The position numbers were made by a program, and so were the translations under genes. Source: Siniperca chuatsi (Eukaryota; Chordata; Actinopteri; Centrarchiformes; Sinipercidae). Taken from it: a stretch of 64,000 nt of DNA. Shown piece after piece: positions 61,413-64,000 of the stretch; the first letter of the stretch is position 1, and the number at the start of each line of letters is the position of its first letter. The notes under the pieces are model-generated. The model was not told the DNA's origin. It did not search any database and saw only the letters and a list, made by a program, of their open reading frames with translations. The stretch covers positions 11,885,233-11,949,232 of the forward strand of contig NC_058052.1 in NCBI RefSeq assembly GCF_020085105.1. The letters run 5' to 3'.

Positions 61413-64000
61413 AAACTTGCATACTGCAATAAAATGAATAAACATAAAGTCAGATATATATGTATATATATAAGTATAGATTAAATATGCGTACTGTAGT
61501 ACTCTGCCAAACCACTACAAAGCTGAGTAGTGAGTACTGCTGTACTGTACTAAGTCGCAATTGCAAATCCGTCTGCTACTTTACCACCATGGATTTATCA
61601 ATACACAGCCCAGTTAGGCTACTGATATTTCAGAGCCACGGTCGGGGCCATAAATTCTAACTTGGACAAACCTCAATCAGATAAAGGATCAATGAGTCAG
61701 GCAGACTAGACTAACATATTCAGCTAAACAACTCCTCTGCTACTAGGGGATGGAGCTGGGGGGAGGGGGGCTGGATTTTCCCCCCTCAAATCGCCTACTG
61801 CTTGGTGGCAAGTTGACGACTTATTCTTCAAATTTAATGAGATTCAAGTGAAATGTGATGTACTTTTCTAAATGTGAAGAATATGGACACAAAATGAAAG
61901 GACTAAAATAAATCTGAAAATGAAAACAGAATTTTGACAGAAAAATACATGTATGATGCAATTTAGCACATTTAAAAGAAAATATAAAATACCTTGCTCA
62001 TAAAACTATAGATATAAAATATAAAACTTTGGGTCAGAAAACCAATGACTGAGACAGTTTCCCAAATGTGTTTTATTGACTATGTGGAGCATGAATGCAG
62101 CATGATCAAACTCAGACTTTCTGACAGGCTCTGTTGCATAAGTAACACACTATACTGTACGTACATGAGGCGTCTGCCAATCATAGTTTTGGGCATTGTC
62201 AGAGAGTCGATGCCCAAAAGCAACAAAGCAAGATCAATTCCGCATGACAAGGTGCATGGATGATACCAGAAGTCTGGAGCTCATCTCGTTCAGCCGAGCG
62301 TGAAGGGTGCAAGTATTAATAAACCACCAGAAACAGAGTGAAAAAAAAACAGACTGAGAGAATGCAAGGAATGATTTATAAGAGGGAATAGTTGGTAATG
62401 GTGTGGGGGTAAACAATAGTGTCCCTCTGGCCCAGTCTGCATTTCATACTACTGTGATGAAGCTGTCATAAGAACGCACCCCTCCGGTAATACAATCCTC
62501 TGGGGGACGCTTAGTTTTAATTTGGATGTCAGAAGAAAATGATTGACTTTTATTGTTTGTTTAAGGGTGTGTGTGTGTATGTGAGCTCATGTATATCTAG
62601 ACCTGTCTATCTGTCTATATTTTCAGGTGCACATGAATATTTAATTTGCTTGTGTGAAAGCATTCACCTCCAAAATGTCAACCTCTCAAAAATTAAGAAA
62701 GAAGTCTTGCTTTCAGATTGATCACAATTCATTTTGTGTTCATGCATGTAATGTGCACCTGAGTGCCTTCTTTTTCTTCCTCTTCATTTTCCTATTTCTT
62801 AAAAGGCAATGAGAGGGCACGGAAGACACTTAGAGCATCACCATTAACCGTTGTGTTTTGTTGAGATTGATTTTACTTCCTCATTTTTCTGGGTCCCACA
62901 GTCCCGACTGCTGTATGTGAAAAAATAATGAAAAATTAACCTTTTTTTTCCTATTTAAACAATTCCTTTTTTGCTTTTACTCTGACCTTATTAAAGCCCA
63001 ATATGTCGAAAATTATTTAAGTGGTAACTCTTCCCTTTGCCACAAACTTTGCTAGTCATTTGATGAAGGTGACAAAATACATAAATGAGCATAAAGTATT
63101 GTCATTACACCACAATAAGGACATATTTCATGTTTTATTTGTTATATGGGATATGCATGACCAAATATATATTCCTTTCATTAGCCAAAAAGTCATTCAT
63201 ATACAAAGAAGGGTACAGTATTTTATCCTACACAGTGACGCTACTTATGTTTTTGGTTAGTTCCACTCCAGAGAGGTCTAACTCCCTGTTTGAAATCTTT
63301 ATTCAAGCAAGCAATTCATCTTGAAAATACTTATTTGGCATGTGTGAGGGGTAGTGCTGTCCTGTCACCAATCACAGATACAGAGTTTCTGAGCTGGGTT
63401 CCCAAACAGAGGTAATGCGTCATTTTCTGTAGCGTTTATAGCAGTTCTCATAAAATGAATAAAAGTCATCACATATCAAGCTAGTAAACCAACATTAAGT
63501 GTGTTTTCTGAGCTGTTCATGTTTCCTTCTAACATACAACAACTAACATACAGAAAGTGCATTCAGTATCTTTGTGTCAATTATTTTACCTATGTCCTTC
63601 CAAAATACATGCATAAAGTTTCACTCTCTCATAACTCTTATATCGTTGCTTGCAGCTGTGTTTGGTTTGGAAAAGTTGATAAGCCCATGGTCTGCAGAAT
63701 GTCCTCAAATAGTTTAAAAGCATGACTCAAATGTTCAACTTCAGCTGAACTCTAAGAAAAAACAAATCTAAAATCAGAGTTATGAGTTTTTAACTCAACG
63801 GCAGTGATGGGATACTCACTGGATTTCTCTGTCTATTCATGTCAAAGATTAGAAAAAGGTTTATGATTAGAAAGGTTTAAATTCACATAGACCTAGTGTT
63901 GGATTTAATGCAGTTAAACTGATACGGAGTAAAGAAAATAATGTATAAACTCAGAGCAGAGCAGCTCAACATGAGTCTGGCTTTAATACACAAGCTAGTC
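61413..64000. other. Intergenic DNA to the window end, no gene seen
   Basis: AT-rich with short (TA)n runs near 61454-61475. Open frames up to about 80 codons have no recognisable features. No exon of fshr or nrxn1 was recognised. Confidence 0.55.

Overview
The window looks like nuclear DNA of a bony fish, most likely a spiny-rayed teleost. Genes are split into short exons with GT-AG introns. Long CA/GT, AT and ATT microsatellites are present, and the introns and spacers hold several families of short inverted-repeat elements and LINE tails of the type common in teleosts. All calls are by reading translations and splice sites; no database search was run.

The first 37.4 kb hold four genes in the order and orientation known from human chromosome 2p16. 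(1) ppp1r21 (+, 191-8494; its 5' part lies before the window) encodes an endosomal coiled-coil protein of the FERRY complex. (2) ston1 (+, promoter near 11.0-11.2 kb, coding 14551-16941) encodes the endocytic adaptor stonin-1. (3) gtf2a1l (+, 20656-25618) encodes the germ-cell-type TFIIA alpha/beta-like factor. (4) A gonadotropin receptor gene (-, 37338-27770, 11 coding exons, 693 residues) is best called lhcgr, converging tail-to-tail on gtf2a1l. I joined every exon by splice consensus and reading phase; within each gene the joined frame stays open from its first visible exon to the stop. The LHCGR-GTF2A1L-STON1 order mirrors the TSHR-GTF2A1-STON2 block elsewhere in vertebrate genomes, an old paralogous arrangement. 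The gene pair gtf2a1l/lhcgr links gametogenesis and gonadal hormone response by position, but the sequence shows no shared regulation.

From 37.4 kb to the end (26.6 kb) I find no protein-coding exon. The spacer has two long CA microsatellites, a 21-bp minisatellite, an inverted-repeat element (46.4-47.0 kb), a LINE-type tail (61.2-61.4 kb), and a few repeat-poor stretches that may be conserved regulatory DNA. In human the neighbouring gene on this side is FSHR; no FSHR exon is recognisable here.

The most notable observations are: a decayed partial duplicate of a ppp1r21 exon sitting three introns downstream of its parent; a phase-compatible route for a ston1-gtf2a1l fusion transcript like the human SALF; a tiny 8-codon first exon and a GC-AG intron in gtf2a1l; a kept Taspase1-type cleavage site in gtf2a1l; and a receptor hinge that keeps the LHCGR-specific extra exon but lacks tyrosine at the usual sulfation position. 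I found no clearly novel system.
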